From Streptomyces swartbergensis (lineage in GTDB: Bacteria; Actinomycetota; Actinomycetes; Streptomycetales; Streptomycetaceae), in the NCBI RefSeq assembly GCF_002148965.1, contig NZ_NGFN01000040.1, positions 1-35,418 of the forward strand: a stretch of DNA of 35,418 bases. Reading direction: 5' to 3'. The stretch's first letter is position 1; every line of letters starts with the position of its first letter. The translations under genes were made by a program, and so were the position numbers. Positions 17,114 to 24,810 of this stretch are shown piece after piece. A model generated the notes under the pieces. It made no database searches. It saw nothing but the letters and a program-made list of their open reading frames with translations, and had not been told where the DNA came from.

Positions 17114-17137
17114 GACTGCCACCGTAGGAAGGCAGTC
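17114..17137 (+). promoter_or_regulatory. 7-bp inverted repeat between the two STAND genes
   Basis: GACTGCC (17114-17120) and GGCAGTC (17131-17137) form a perfect stem with a ten-base loop that contains AGGAA. The site lies 30 bases before ATG 17167 and just before an alternative GTG start at 17143. It could be an operator or an RNA hairpin that controls translation of the second STAND gene. Confidence 0.4.
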
Positions 17138-17166
17138 GCAGCGTGGGCAGGTCGACGGGGGAAGCC

Positions 17167-19992
17167 ATGGAACAGCACCTGCGCGGTCCGACACCGCCTC
17201 CGGATACAGGGGAGATCGTCGGGCGGCTGAAACAGCTCCAGGAGATCGACGAATGGCTGCGGCAGCACCCACCCGAGCGACCGTCGCCCGATCGCGGCCG
17301 CCCGCCCCTGCTGGTGCTGCACGGCCCGGCCGGTATCGGCAAGTCGGCCCTGGCCGCCAGAGCCTGCCGGCGGCACAGCAGCACCACGCACTGGATCACC
17401 CTGTACGACGCCACCCGCGCAGACGTGGAGCCGACACTGTTGCGGCTGCTCGGCGAGAGCGGCGCTGCACGCGCCGCCATCGTGCGGGCGGCCGCAGATG
17501 ACGGCCGTGGCTTTCGGCGTACGCTGCGCCACGAGCTCGCGCAGCGTCTGCGGGGTCGTCTCCTGGTTCTGGACGGAGCGGCACCCCCGGTGGTCCGGGC
17601 CCTCATGTCTTTCTTGCGCCACTGTCCCGGCCTGACGGTCCTCGTCACCTCGCGTCGTCGGACCGGTTGGCGCCGCACGGGTGCGAAACTGCTCGCCGTT
17701 CCCCCTCTGAGCAACTGGGAGACGTGGCACTTCCTCGCCGGGAACGCCGCGGGGTCGGGGCGCCGCTCACTGGAGCTCTTCTGGCCCGGTGTGGTGCGGG
17801 GGCTGCCCCCGCTCGCCCGCGTCGCGCGCGCCCTCATGGCCGACGGGATGCCCCGGCAGTGGGAGCAGCAGGCGGACGAGCCGGGGCCCCGGTGGCTCGT
17901 CCGGCTCGCCGTGGCAGGCTGCACGCCCGGCGAGCAGGACATGCTGAGGCGTCTCGCCGAGCAGAACTCCGCGGCACCGTTCACCCTCCGCTCGGTCGAG
18001 TCGCTGTACCTGACGGACCAGCACCTGCCCGATGTGCGCTCCCTGCTCGCCGGTCTGGTCGCCCGCGAGCTGGTCCAGCGATGGCACGGCGACGACAGCT
18101 ACTGCCTCCCGGAACCCGTGGCGGAAGCCGTGCGGCGGCCGGGCCGGCCGGACAGAGCGTCGGCGGCCGTGTGGGCGGGCCGGGTCCTCCAGGACACGGC
18201 CGGTCTGCTGGACGGCCGGGCCCGGCCGGACTCCCCCTCAGGGCGGGAGCCCGAACGAGTCGCCCCTCGGGAACTCGTCCCGGACGTCGACGGGTTCATG
18301 GCTCTGCTCACCGGCGACCGAGGCTCACGAGCGCAGCAGGACCGCATCGCCGATGGCCTGGCGGTCCTGCTGGGCTTCCTCGGCGACGCGCACCGACTCG
18401 TGGCGCTCCACCGCCTGCGCCCCACCCCTCCCGTACGCCGTGCCCTGGGCTCGCTCGCCGCCGACCTCGGCCTGCCGCAGCTCGCCGTGACGCTGTTCGA
18501 CGCCGGTTCCCGGGTGGGCCCGGACGCCGTTCACCAAAGCGTCGTCCACCACCAGTCGGGCCGACTGGGCGGTGCGCTGGATGTGCTGGAGCCACTGCTC
18601 CGGGAGGATGCCGGCCCGCAGGACGGGCACCACAGGGCCTGGGCCTTGACGGTGCTCGGCGCCATCCGGTGTGACCGGGGCGAGGTGGCGGAGGCCGAAC
18701 AGGCGCTGCTCAGGGCGACCACGCAGCACCGCTCCTCCGGCTGCTGGCGCGGCCTGGGCTGGGCACTGCTGCACAGCGCCCGGGTATGCCTGCTCACCGG
18801 GCGGGAAGCGGATGCCGCCCGTCTCCTGGCCGAGGCCGACAAGATGCTTCTCCGGGTCGCCGACACCCGCGGCCGGAACTGGGTCATGACAGAGCGGATC
18901 CGGGTCGCACTGCGGCGCGGCGGTTCGGAGGCGGCTCTGGGGCCGGCGTTGCAGGCGAGGCAACAGCACAGGGCGGCCGAGGACGTCCGTGGGATGGCCT
19001 GGACGTCCCTGTATCTGGCCCTCGTCCATCTGGAGGAGAACGATCTCCGCAGTGCCTACAGGGAGTTGCGCACCGCCGAGACGTACTTCCTGGAATGCGG
19101 TGACGAACTGGGCAGCGCCTGGGCGAAGCACCGGATCGCTCTCCTCCCGCTCGCCGACAGCCGGAACCTCTCCGCGCCCCCTCTGGTCTCGCTGGGCCCC
19201 GCCTGGGACCTGTTCGTGGAGATCGGCTGCCCGCTCGGGACCGCCTGGACCGAGCTGGAGATGGCGGCCCGTCGCCAGCCGTCCGAGCTCACGCTGCCCC
19301 TGCTGTCGATGGCGTGGGAAGGCTTCCGGGCCCTGGGCGATGTATCCGGCCAGACATGGGCGGCCGCCGTCGAGGGCCTGGTGCGGAAGCACCTGGCCCT
19401 GGGCGGGCCGCGGACGGCCAAGGCCTTCACTGCCTCCGTACCGCACGACATCCCGAACCGGGAACAACTGGTACGGGAGCTCACGTGGTTCTGGGAGGGC
19501 GAGGGCGAGCCGGGGGGCCGGGGCATCCCGTTCCGCGCACGGGACACGGTCGTCGTGCGCGACACCAGCCCGGGCTTCCTCGATCTGCCCGGCCCGGCCG
19601 CCCCCCGCTGTCACGTCCGCGTCACCCTGCTCGACGACACCCCCGGCGAGGACACGACCGCCCGTCTGCTGCTGCGGGTCTCCCCGGAGAACGGCCATCC
19701 CTGGGCCGCCTCGGCAGGCGACCGGCCCTGGCTGACCGTGACGGCCGTGCCGCTCACCCGGGCCTCCGTCGACCCCGCCAGCGCTCTGCTGCGGCCCTCG
19801 GAACAGGCCGGACACGGAGCCGAGTTCCGCTTCACCGCGCACAGCACCGGCACGCACCGCATCCGCTTCACCATCGCCCTCGAAAGCACCGGGACGGTCC
19901 TGCAACAGGTGGAAACAGAACTGGACATCCTCGACCAGGACCGACGCGGCGGGCTGTCCTCCCCCGAGGCCGTCACGCACCGAGGACGCTAG
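17167..19992 (+). CDS. STAND ATPase with TPR region, CHAT partner
   Basis: A 941-residue NTPase-repeat protein. The N-terminal NTPase has a canonical Walker A HGPAGIGKS (52-60), Walker B RLLVLDGAA (131-139), LVTSRRR (159-165) and a GLPPLA motif (212-217). The middle (about 430-770) is a run of helical TPR-like repeats rich in ALTVLGAI, LGWALLHSARV and similar pairs. The last 140 residues switch to a beta-rich, Ig-like pattern (RCHVRVTLLDD, TGTHRIRFTIALESTG). This layout fits a sensor whose repeats bind a trigger and whose ATPase oligomerises. ATG 17167 follows GGGGGAAG; GTG 17143 is an alternative. The protease gene starts 13 bp downstream. Confidence 0.85.
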   Translation: MEQHLRGPTPPPDTGEIVGRLKQLQEIDEWLRQHPPERPSPDRGRPPLLVLHGPAGIGKSALAARACRRHSSTTHWITLYDATRADVEPTLLRLLGESGAARAAIVRAAADDGRGFRRTLRHELAQRLRGRLLVLDGAAPPVVRALMSFLRHCPGLTVLVTSRRRTGWRRTGAKLLAVPPLSNWETWHFLAGNAAGSGRRSLELFWPGVVRGLPPLARVARALMADGMPRQWEQQADEPGPRWLVRLAVAGCTPGEQDMLRRLAEQNSAAPFTLRSVESLYLTDQHLPDVRSLLAGLVARELVQRWHGDDSYCLPEPVAEAVRRPGRPDRASAAVWAGRVLQDTAGLLDGRARPDSPSGREPERVAPRELVPDVDGFMALLTGDRGSRAQQDRIADGLAVLLGFLGDAHRLVALHRLRPTPPVRRALGSLAADLGLPQLAVTLFDAGSRVGPDAVHQSVVHHQSGRLGGALDVLEPLLREDAGPQDGHHRAWALTVLGAIRCDRGEVAEAEQALLRATTQHRSSGCWRGLGWALLHSARVCLLTGREADAARLLAEADKMLLRVADTRGRNWVMTERIRVALRRGGSEAALGPALQARQQHRAAEDVRGMAWTSLYLALVHLEENDLRSAYRELRTAETYFLECGDELGSAWAKHRIALLPLADSRNLSAPPLVSLGPAWDLFVEIGCPLGTAWTELEMAARRQPSELTLPLLSMAWEGFRALGDVSGQTWAAAVEGLVRKHLALGGPRTAKAFTASVPHDIPNREQLVRELTWFWEGEGEPGGRGIPFRARDTVVVRDTSPGFLDLPGPAAPRCHVRVTLLDDTPGEDTTARLLLRVSPENGHPWAASAGDRPWLTVTAVPLTRASVDPASALLRPSEQAGHGAEFRFTAHSTGTHRIRFTIALESTGTVLQQVETELDILDQDRRGGLSSPEAVTHRGR

Positions 19993-20005
19993 GAACGATC
20001 CGCGC

Positions 20006-21343
20006 ATGCCAAGAGAGCTTCACGTACGCGTCGTCCAGGACCCCAGCCGCGGCTTCACCACCCTGCCCGACGCGCTGACCCGGGGGCCGGACATCACGGT
20101 GTCCCTTGACGTGCTCGGCGACGACCGGCTCAGGGCGCGGCTGTACGGTCCCGCCGTGCCGTCACTGCACGGCACGGAGCACCGCGTGGACCTGGCGGTG
20201 CGTCCGGCCGAGGTGCGCTCCGCCGCGGCCCGGCTGTGCCGGATGTGGAAGGAGGTCCTCGTCGACCACCGTCCCCTGACGGCCGACGGCCGCCCCGTGC
20301 CGGGTGAGCCGGAGACGCCGTACGCGTCGCTCGTGGACCTGCGATCCCGCCCGCCGGACGAAGTGGCCACCCTCATGGAGGAACTCGCCCTCGCCGGCTC
20401 CGAGTTGCTCTACGGCACCCTGCTGGGCGGCACCGACCCGCGCATCGCCCGCTTCCGCAGCTATCTGACCGAGGCACTGGCCCAGCGCGAGAATCTGCGG
20501 GTCCGTTTCGACTCGGACCTGCATCTCCCCTGGCCCATGGTGTGCCTGGAGGCGGAGGACCTGCCGCCCGGCCCCGCGCCTCCTGCGGAGACCCTGTCCG
20601 CACTCTTCCGCCGCTTCCTCGGAAACCGTCACCAGATCGAACAGACCGGCGGTGCCTATCCGTGGCTCGTCGGCCTCCGTGACGCGCCCGAGGTGCCGGC
20701 GGTCAGCCTGAACCACGACACCCGCGTCGACCGCGCGGGCCGCACCAGGGCCACGGACGTGGCCGCACTCCTCGCCAAGGGCACCCGGTTCGTCGAGCGG
20801 TCCACCTGGCGGGAACTGGTGACCGCGCTGGGCCGGCCAGACCTGTGCGAGCAGTTGATGTACTTCTGGTGCCACGGCCGCTTCGCCGCCGACGGACCGC
20901 AGCCTCCGTCCCTCGTGCTCAGCCTGACCGACCAGAAGACCATCGACGCACACACGATCCGCGACCGGCGGCGCCGCTTCGGCACCGACCACCCGTTCCA
21001 GCCGTTCGTCGTCCTCAACGCCTGCTACGCGGGGCTGCCCGAGGGCAGCGCGGACGCCAGGTTTCTGAGCCGGGCGTTCGTCGACGCCGGGGCGCGGGGC
21101 GTACTCGGTCCGCAGATAGAGATACCCCAGGTCTTCGCAGCCGAGTACGCGCTCGAGTTCCTCACCCGCTATCTGCAGGGCTCTCAGACCGCGGGCAGCA
21201 TCGCCCTGGCCGTGACCCGGTACTTCGCCGAGGAACTGCACAATCCGCTCGGTCTGGCGTACGCCCTTCACCACGGCATGGACACACGGCTGGAACGCGC
21301 CCCCTCCCCCAGCTCCGACAGCGATCGGGAGGTACCCGTATGA
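20006..21343 (+). CDS. CHAT-domain (caspase-like) protease
   Basis: A 445-residue protein. Residues 1-90 are beta-rich and echo the C-terminal end of the preceding STAND protein. Residues 100-430 form a CHAT domain: LPWPMVCLEA (174-183), the catalytic His in MYFWCHGRF (His290), and the catalytic Cys in FVVLNACYAGLP (Cys340). CHAT enzymes are clan CD cysteine proteases related to caspases and separase, and are often controlled by STAND or TPR partners. The tail AYALHHGMD (418-426) is also typical. The gene follows the STAND gene by 13 bp. Its stop overlaps the hydrolase start (ATGA), so the two should be made in fixed ratio. The substrate is unknown. Confidence 0.88.
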   Translation: MPRELHVRVVQDPSRGFTTLPDALTRGPDITVSLDVLGDDRLRARLYGPAVPSLHGTEHRVDLAVRPAEVRSAAARLCRMWKEVLVDHRPLTADGRPVPGEPETPYASLVDLRSRPPDEVATLMEELALAGSELLYGTLLGGTDPRIARFRSYLTEALAQRENLRVRFDSDLHLPWPMVCLEAEDLPPGPAPPAETLSALFRRFLGNRHQIEQTGGAYPWLVGLRDAPEVPAVSLNHDTRVDRAGRTRATDVAALLAKGTRFVERSTWRELVTALGRPDLCEQLMYFWCHGRFAADGPQPPSLVLSLTDQKTIDAHTIRDRRRRFGTDHPFQPFVVLNACYAGLPEGSADARFLSRAFVDAGARGVLGPQIEIPQVFAAEYALEFLTRYLQGSQTAGSIALAVTRYFAEELHNPLGLAYALHHGMDTRLERAPSPSSDSDREVPV

Positions 21344-22329
21344 GGACCGCCGACGCGCCGGTGCGCACGATCGACCTGGGTCCGGACGGCTGGCTGCTGG
21401 AGGACACGGCCCGCGGTCCCCGCCCGGTGCCCGCCGACCGTCTGGCCGACCACTTCGCCGAGGAGCTGTCCCCGCCCGCCTGGGCGACGGACCTCCTCGT
21501 CTACGTCCACGGCTGGCAGACCAGCCCCGACGCGGCCCTGGTGGCAGTACGCCGCCTGCTGGCCCTCGCCGCGGCCCAGTACGAGCGCCACCGGTCCGCG
21601 TACCGGCGGCTACGGCCGTGGCACCCGTGGGCCGTGCTGGTGCGCTGGCCCTCTCGCTCCCTGCCCTCGCTCGGTGGCTACCGGCGCATCCGGGACCGGG
21701 CACATTCCATGAGCACGCAGGGCCATGCGGCCCGTGTCATCGGCCGGCTGCTCGGCTATCTGGACGTCCAGCGCGGAGACCCGGCCGCCCCGCCCGTCCT
21801 CGTCAACCGCGACGGCCAGTACCTGCACCTGGTCGGGCACTCCTTCGGCTGCCGTTTCCTCTGCGAGGCCGTCCAGTGGGCGGCCGACGAGCCGCTCACC
21901 CTGGGCTGGAGCACACCGGAGCCGGCCGGTCGGCCCTTCACGGTGGACTCGATGCTGCTGTTGCAGATGGCGGCTCCGCGCGACACGTTCGCGGCCGGCT
22001 TCCCGGCTCTCGCCGAGGCGCCCCTGCGCGGCCCGGTGGTCGCCACGTACTCGCGGTACGACCGCGCCACCGGCTTCTGGCACCTGCGGGCCGAGAAACG
22101 GGCGGGCGTCGGCCACGCGGGCATCGGCACGGCACCCGCCCCGGTATCGGCGATCCGGATGCTGCCACCCGCCGAGCCCTACCCCCTCGCCGCGCTCGAC
22201 CACCGCTTCGTCAGCGTGGACGCGAGCGACGTCTTCGTCCGGGGAAACGGCCCGGCAGGCGCCCACTCCGATCATCTGCGACCGGAGACAGCGCATCTTC
22301 TGCTGTCACTGGCCGCCCACGCTCGGTGA
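21340..22329 (+). CDS. Alpha/beta hydrolase coupled to CHAT protease
   Basis: A 329-residue serine hydrolase. LLVYVHGWQ (52-60) supplies the oxyanion-hole HG, HLVGHSFGC (163-171) is the nucleophile elbow with Ser168, and YSRYD (237-241) with a His in AGAHSDH (306-312) could complete the triad. No signal peptide or membrane helix is seen, so it acts in the cytoplasm or is delivered after activation. It could be a lipase or esterase. ATG 21340 overlaps the CHAT stop by 4 bp and has GGGAGG seven bases upstream. It ends the + strand block, 50 bp from a convergent gene. Whether it is the protease's target, a co-effector or a housekeeping protein cannot be told from sequence. Confidence 0.85.
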   Translation: MRTADAPVRTIDLGPDGWLLEDTARGPRPVPADRLADHFAEELSPPAWATDLLVYVHGWQTSPDAALVAVRRLLALAAAQYERHRSAYRRLRPWHPWAVLVRWPSRSLPSLGGYRRIRDRAHSMSTQGHAARVIGRLLGYLDVQRGDPAAPPVLVNRDGQYLHLVGHSFGCRFLCEAVQWAADEPLTLGWSTPEPAGRPFTVDSMLLLQMAAPRDTFAAGFPALAEAPLRGPVVATYSRYDRATGFWHLRAEKRAGVGHAGIGTAPAPVSAIRMLPPAEPYPLAALDHRFVSVDASDVFVRGNGPAGAHSDHLRPETAHLLLSLAAHAR

Positions 22330-22379
22330 GGGCGCACTGCCGTCAGGCGGCCGGCTCCTGTCAGGCGACCGCCGTACGG

Positions 22380-22655
22380 TCAGCCGTTCGCGGACGGCTT
22401 CTTGTCCGTCCCGGCGGCACTCTCCGCGGAGCCTTCCGGCTCTCCCTGCTCGGCCTTGGGATCCGGGGCCTGGGTGAAGTCGACCTTGTTCATGTGGCGG
22501 CTCATGGACTTCATCAGGGCCCACACCGCCAGGGCCATCGCCGCGAAGACGATGAAGCCGAGGACGCCGGGGGTGACCTTGTCCTCGTCGACCTCCTGGG
22601 CGAAGGTGACGAGGTGCGTCATTGCCAGGCTTGCGCTTGCGCTCATGTCAGGCAT
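22380..22655 (-). CDS. Small single-pass membrane protein
   Basis: A 91-residue conserved-looking protein of unknown function with one membrane helix (PGVLGFIVFAAMALAVWALM) and a charged C-terminal tail rich in Ala, Glu and Lys. It directly follows mca. ATG 22655 overlaps the mca stop by 8 bases; ATG 22646 lies one base beyond that stop, and ATG 22622 begins MTHLVTFAQEVDED. None has a clear Shine-Dalgarno sequence, so translation probably relies on ribosomes finishing mca. The exact start is uncertain. Confidence 0.75.
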   Translation of the reverse strand: MPDMSASASLAMTHLVTFAQEVDEDKVTPGVLGFIVFAAMALAVWALMKSMSRHMNKVDFTQAPDPKAEQGEPEGSAESAAGTDKKPSANG

Positions 22656-23529
22656 TGTCGCGGACGCCCGCGAAGAGGTCGTCCTCGGGGAGGGAGGTAT
22701 CGACGAGGGACTTCGCCAGCTCGTACTCCTCCGTCGGCCAGACCTCCTTCTGGATCTCCATCGGCACCTGGAACCAGCCGCCGTCCGGGTCGATCTGCGT
22801 GGCGTGCGCGATCAGCGCCTTGTCGCGGATCTCGAAGAAGTCGGCGCAGGGGACGTGCGTGGTGAGCGTGCGCTCCTTCATGCCGAACTCCTCCCAGCGC
22901 TTGAGCCAGTCCCCGTAGGGCGACTCCATGCCCCGGTCGAGCATCGCCTGGTGCAGTGCCTCGGTGCGGGGGCGGTTGAAACCCTGGTTGTAGTAGAGCT
23001 TCTGCGGCTGGTACGCGGGGCCGTACTCGGCCTCCGGGTACTTCTCGGTGTCCGCCGCCGACTCGAACGCCACCATCGAGATCTTGTGGGTCATGATGTG
23101 GTCGGGGTGCGGGTAGCCGCCGTTCTCGTCGTAGGTGGTGATCACCTGGGGACGGAAGGCACGGATCTTCCGCACCAGCTCACCGGCCGCGTGGTCGACG
23201 TCCTCCAGGGCGAAGCAGCCCTCCGGCAGCGGCGGCAGCGGGTCGCCCTCGGGCAGGCCCGAGTCGACGAAACCGAGCCACTCCTGCTTGACGCCCAGGA
23301 TCTCCCGGGCCTCGTCCATCTCCTTCTTGCGTACCTCGTGGATGTGCTCCTCGACGTACTTGTCCCCCTGGAGCTTCGGATTGAGGATGGAACCGCGTTC
23401 CCCGCCCGTGCAGGTCACGACCAGCACGTCCACCCCCTCGGACACGTACTTGGCCATGGTCGCCGCGCCCTTGCTCGACTCGTCGTCGGGGTGGGCATGA
23501 ACGGCCATCAGTCGCAACTGGTCAGTCAA
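22648..23529 (-). CDS. mca: Mycothiol S-conjugate amidase
   Basis: A 293-residue zinc amidase of the LmbE/MshB family. It cleaves mycothiol S-conjugates to a mercapturic acid and glucosaminyl-inositol, a detoxification step specific to actinobacteria. HAHPDDES (11-18) gives His13 and Asp16 as zinc ligands with Asp15 as base; GGYPHPDH (137-144) gives the third ligand, His144. The C-terminal half matches Mca rather than MshB in length and in motifs such as THVPCADFFEIRDKALIAHATQ. The start is TTG 23529 with GAGGA upstream. An 8-bp overlap couples it to the small membrane protein downstream. Confidence 0.95.
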   Translation of the reverse strand: MTDQLRLMAVHAHPDDESSKGAATMAKYVSEGVDVLVVTCTGGERGSILNPKLQGDKYVEEHIHEVRKKEMDEAREILGVKQEWLGFVDSGLPEGDPLPPLPEGCFALEDVDHAAGELVRKIRAFRPQVITTYDENGGYPHPDHIMTHKISMVAFESAADTEKYPEAEYGPAYQPQKLYYNQGFNRPRTEALHQAMLDRGMESPYGDWLKRWEEFGMKERTLTTHVPCADFFEIRDKALIAHATQIDPDGGWFQVPMEIQKEVWPTEEYELAKSLVDTSLPEDDLFAGVRDNA

Positions 23530-23584
23530 GACTCAATCCTCAGTAAGTCGGCGCCCTGTGTGCGTCGGCGCAATCAGCGGCTTC

Positions 23585-23656
23585 TATAGTGACCGAAACG
23601 GGGGGCGAATAATTCCGGGACCGGATCCCGGGCCCGCTCACGGGACGTTCGTCCCG
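23585..23656 (+). promoter_or_regulatory. Promoter -10 and palindromic 5' UTR of DUF4307 gene
   Basis: TATAGT (23585-23590) is a good -10 element; no convincing -35 is seen. The leader of about 80 bases that would follow carries two inverted repeats: CCGGGA/TCCCGG (23615-23631) and a perfect 7-2-7 palindrome CGGGACGTTCGTCCCG (23641-23656), which ends 20 bases before the ATG and just before GGAGGA. Either could be an operator or an RNA hairpin. Confidence 0.45.
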
Positions 23657-23676
23657 GCCCTGCCTGGAGGACGATC

Positions 23677-24075
23677 ATGAGTACGGCGAGCACGCGACTG
23701 CCCGAGGGACGTTACGGCCGTTCCTCGGACGAGCGCGCCGACCGCACGCTCAAGATCGTCGGCGCCGTCCTCGCGGCGGCGCTGCTGGGGCTCGTCGGCT
23801 GGTTCGGCTACCACTACGTCGCCCAGAGCGAGATCAGCGCCGAGGTGATCAGCTTCGAGCCGGGCAAGGAGTCCGTGCAGGTGCACCTGGAGGTCCGCAA
23901 GGACGCCGGCACCGACGGCTACTGCACCGTGCGCTCGCAGGCCGAGAACGGTGCCGAGGTCGGCCGGGCCGATTTCCGCTTCGACGGGGACGCCACCCGC
24001 ATCGACAAGGTCGTCACGCTCCGTACGACCTCCCCGGGGACGACGGCCGAGCTGCTGGGCTGCCACACCGGCTGA
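23677..24075 (+). CDS. DUF4307 membrane protein
   Basis: A 132-residue protein with a charged N-terminal tail, one membrane helix (about 26-48, IVGAVLAAALLGLVGWFGYH) and an extracytoplasmic beta-rich domain with two Cys residues (CTV and LGCH). This matches DUF4307, common in actinobacteria and without an assigned function. ATG 23677 is preceded by GGAGGACGATC. It is divergent from mca and followed by greA 179 bp downstream. Its neighbours (mca, greA, ilvA) suggest a conserved housekeeping location. Confidence 0.85.
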   Translation: MSTASTRLPEGRYGRSSDERADRTLKIVGAVLAAALLGLVGWFGYHYVAQSEISAEVISFEPGKESVQVHLEVRKDAGTDGYCTVRSQAENGAEVGRADFRFDGDATRIDKVVTLRTTSPGTTAELLGCHTG

Positions 24076-24254
24076 GACCGCGCCGGAGTCACCTGCAATA
24101 CGTAGCGCCTGACCTGCGTTGACGTGAAACTGGTGGCATATGTCCTCCCCCTTCCGCCCCTGAATTGTTAGGCTCGTGGTTTCGCCCATCCGTGAAGGAA
24201 CATGCTTCTGGGTAGGGCGATGCTTTGTATTCCCAGTACCTACGAGGAGCACCT

Positions 24255-24752
24255 GTGACCCAGACCAGCGAGAACGTCACCTGGCTGACCCAGGAGGCGT
24301 ACAACAAGCTCAAGGCTGAGCTTGAGTACCTTACTGGTCCCGCGCGGGCTGAGATCTCCGCGAAGATCGCCGCCGCGCGCGAGGAGGGCGACCTGCGTGA
24401 GAACGGCGGGTACCACGCAGCCAAGGAGGAGCAGGGCAAGCAGGAACTCCGTGTGCGCCAGCTCACCCAGCTCCTCGAGAACGCCAAGGTCGGCGAGGCG
24501 CCCGCGGCGGACGGTGCCGTGGCGCCCGGCATGGTCGTCACGATCGCGTTCGACGGTGACGAGGACGACACGCTGACGTTCCTGCTCGCCTCGCGCGAGT
24601 ACGCGAGCGCCGACATCGAGACGTACTCCCCGCAGTCCCCGCTGGGCACCGGCGTGATCGGCCACAAGGTCGGCGAGGACGCGCAGTACGAGCTCCCGAA
24701 CGGCAAGAAGGCCTCGGTGAAGATCCTCAAGGCCGAGCCGTACGAAGGCTGA
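24255..24752 (+). CDS. greA: Transcription elongation factor GreA
   Basis: A 165-residue GreA. It enters the RNA polymerase secondary channel and stimulates transcript cleavage to rescue arrested complexes. The N-terminal coiled coil is visible from WLTQEAYNKLKAELEYL to about residue 80, with the acidic tip motif AREEGDLRENGGYHAAK. The C-terminal FKBP-like domain ends in GVIGHKVGEDAQYELPNGKK. GTG 24255 has GAGGAG five bases upstream. A terminator follows 24 bases after the stop. Confidence 0.96.
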   Translation: MTQTSENVTWLTQEAYNKLKAELEYLTGPARAEISAKIAAAREEGDLRENGGYHAAKEEQGKQELRVRQLTQLLENAKVGEAPAADGAVAPGMVVTIAFDGDEDDTLTFLLASREYASADIETYSPQSPLGTGVIGHKVGEDAQYELPNGKKASVKILKAEPYEG

Positions 24753-24776
24753 ACCACCCAGGTCGACGTCTTGATC

Positions 24777-24807
24777 CGCCCCCGGCGCCCTCCCGGTGCC
24801 GGGGGCG
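24777..24807. terminator. Bidirectional terminator between greA and ABC operon
   Basis: A 12-bp stem (24777-24788 with 24796-24807, one G-T pair) closes a seven-base loop. It lies between the greA stop (24752) and the stop of the convergent ABC permease (24811), so it can end transcription from both sides. There is no strong T-run. Confidence 0.85.
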
Positions 24808-24810
24808 CTG

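Noticed and set aside
24119..24174. greA promoter (TTGACG at 24119, TAGGCT at 24169)
   Set aside because: The two elements are too far apart to be one promoter, and neither has a good partner.
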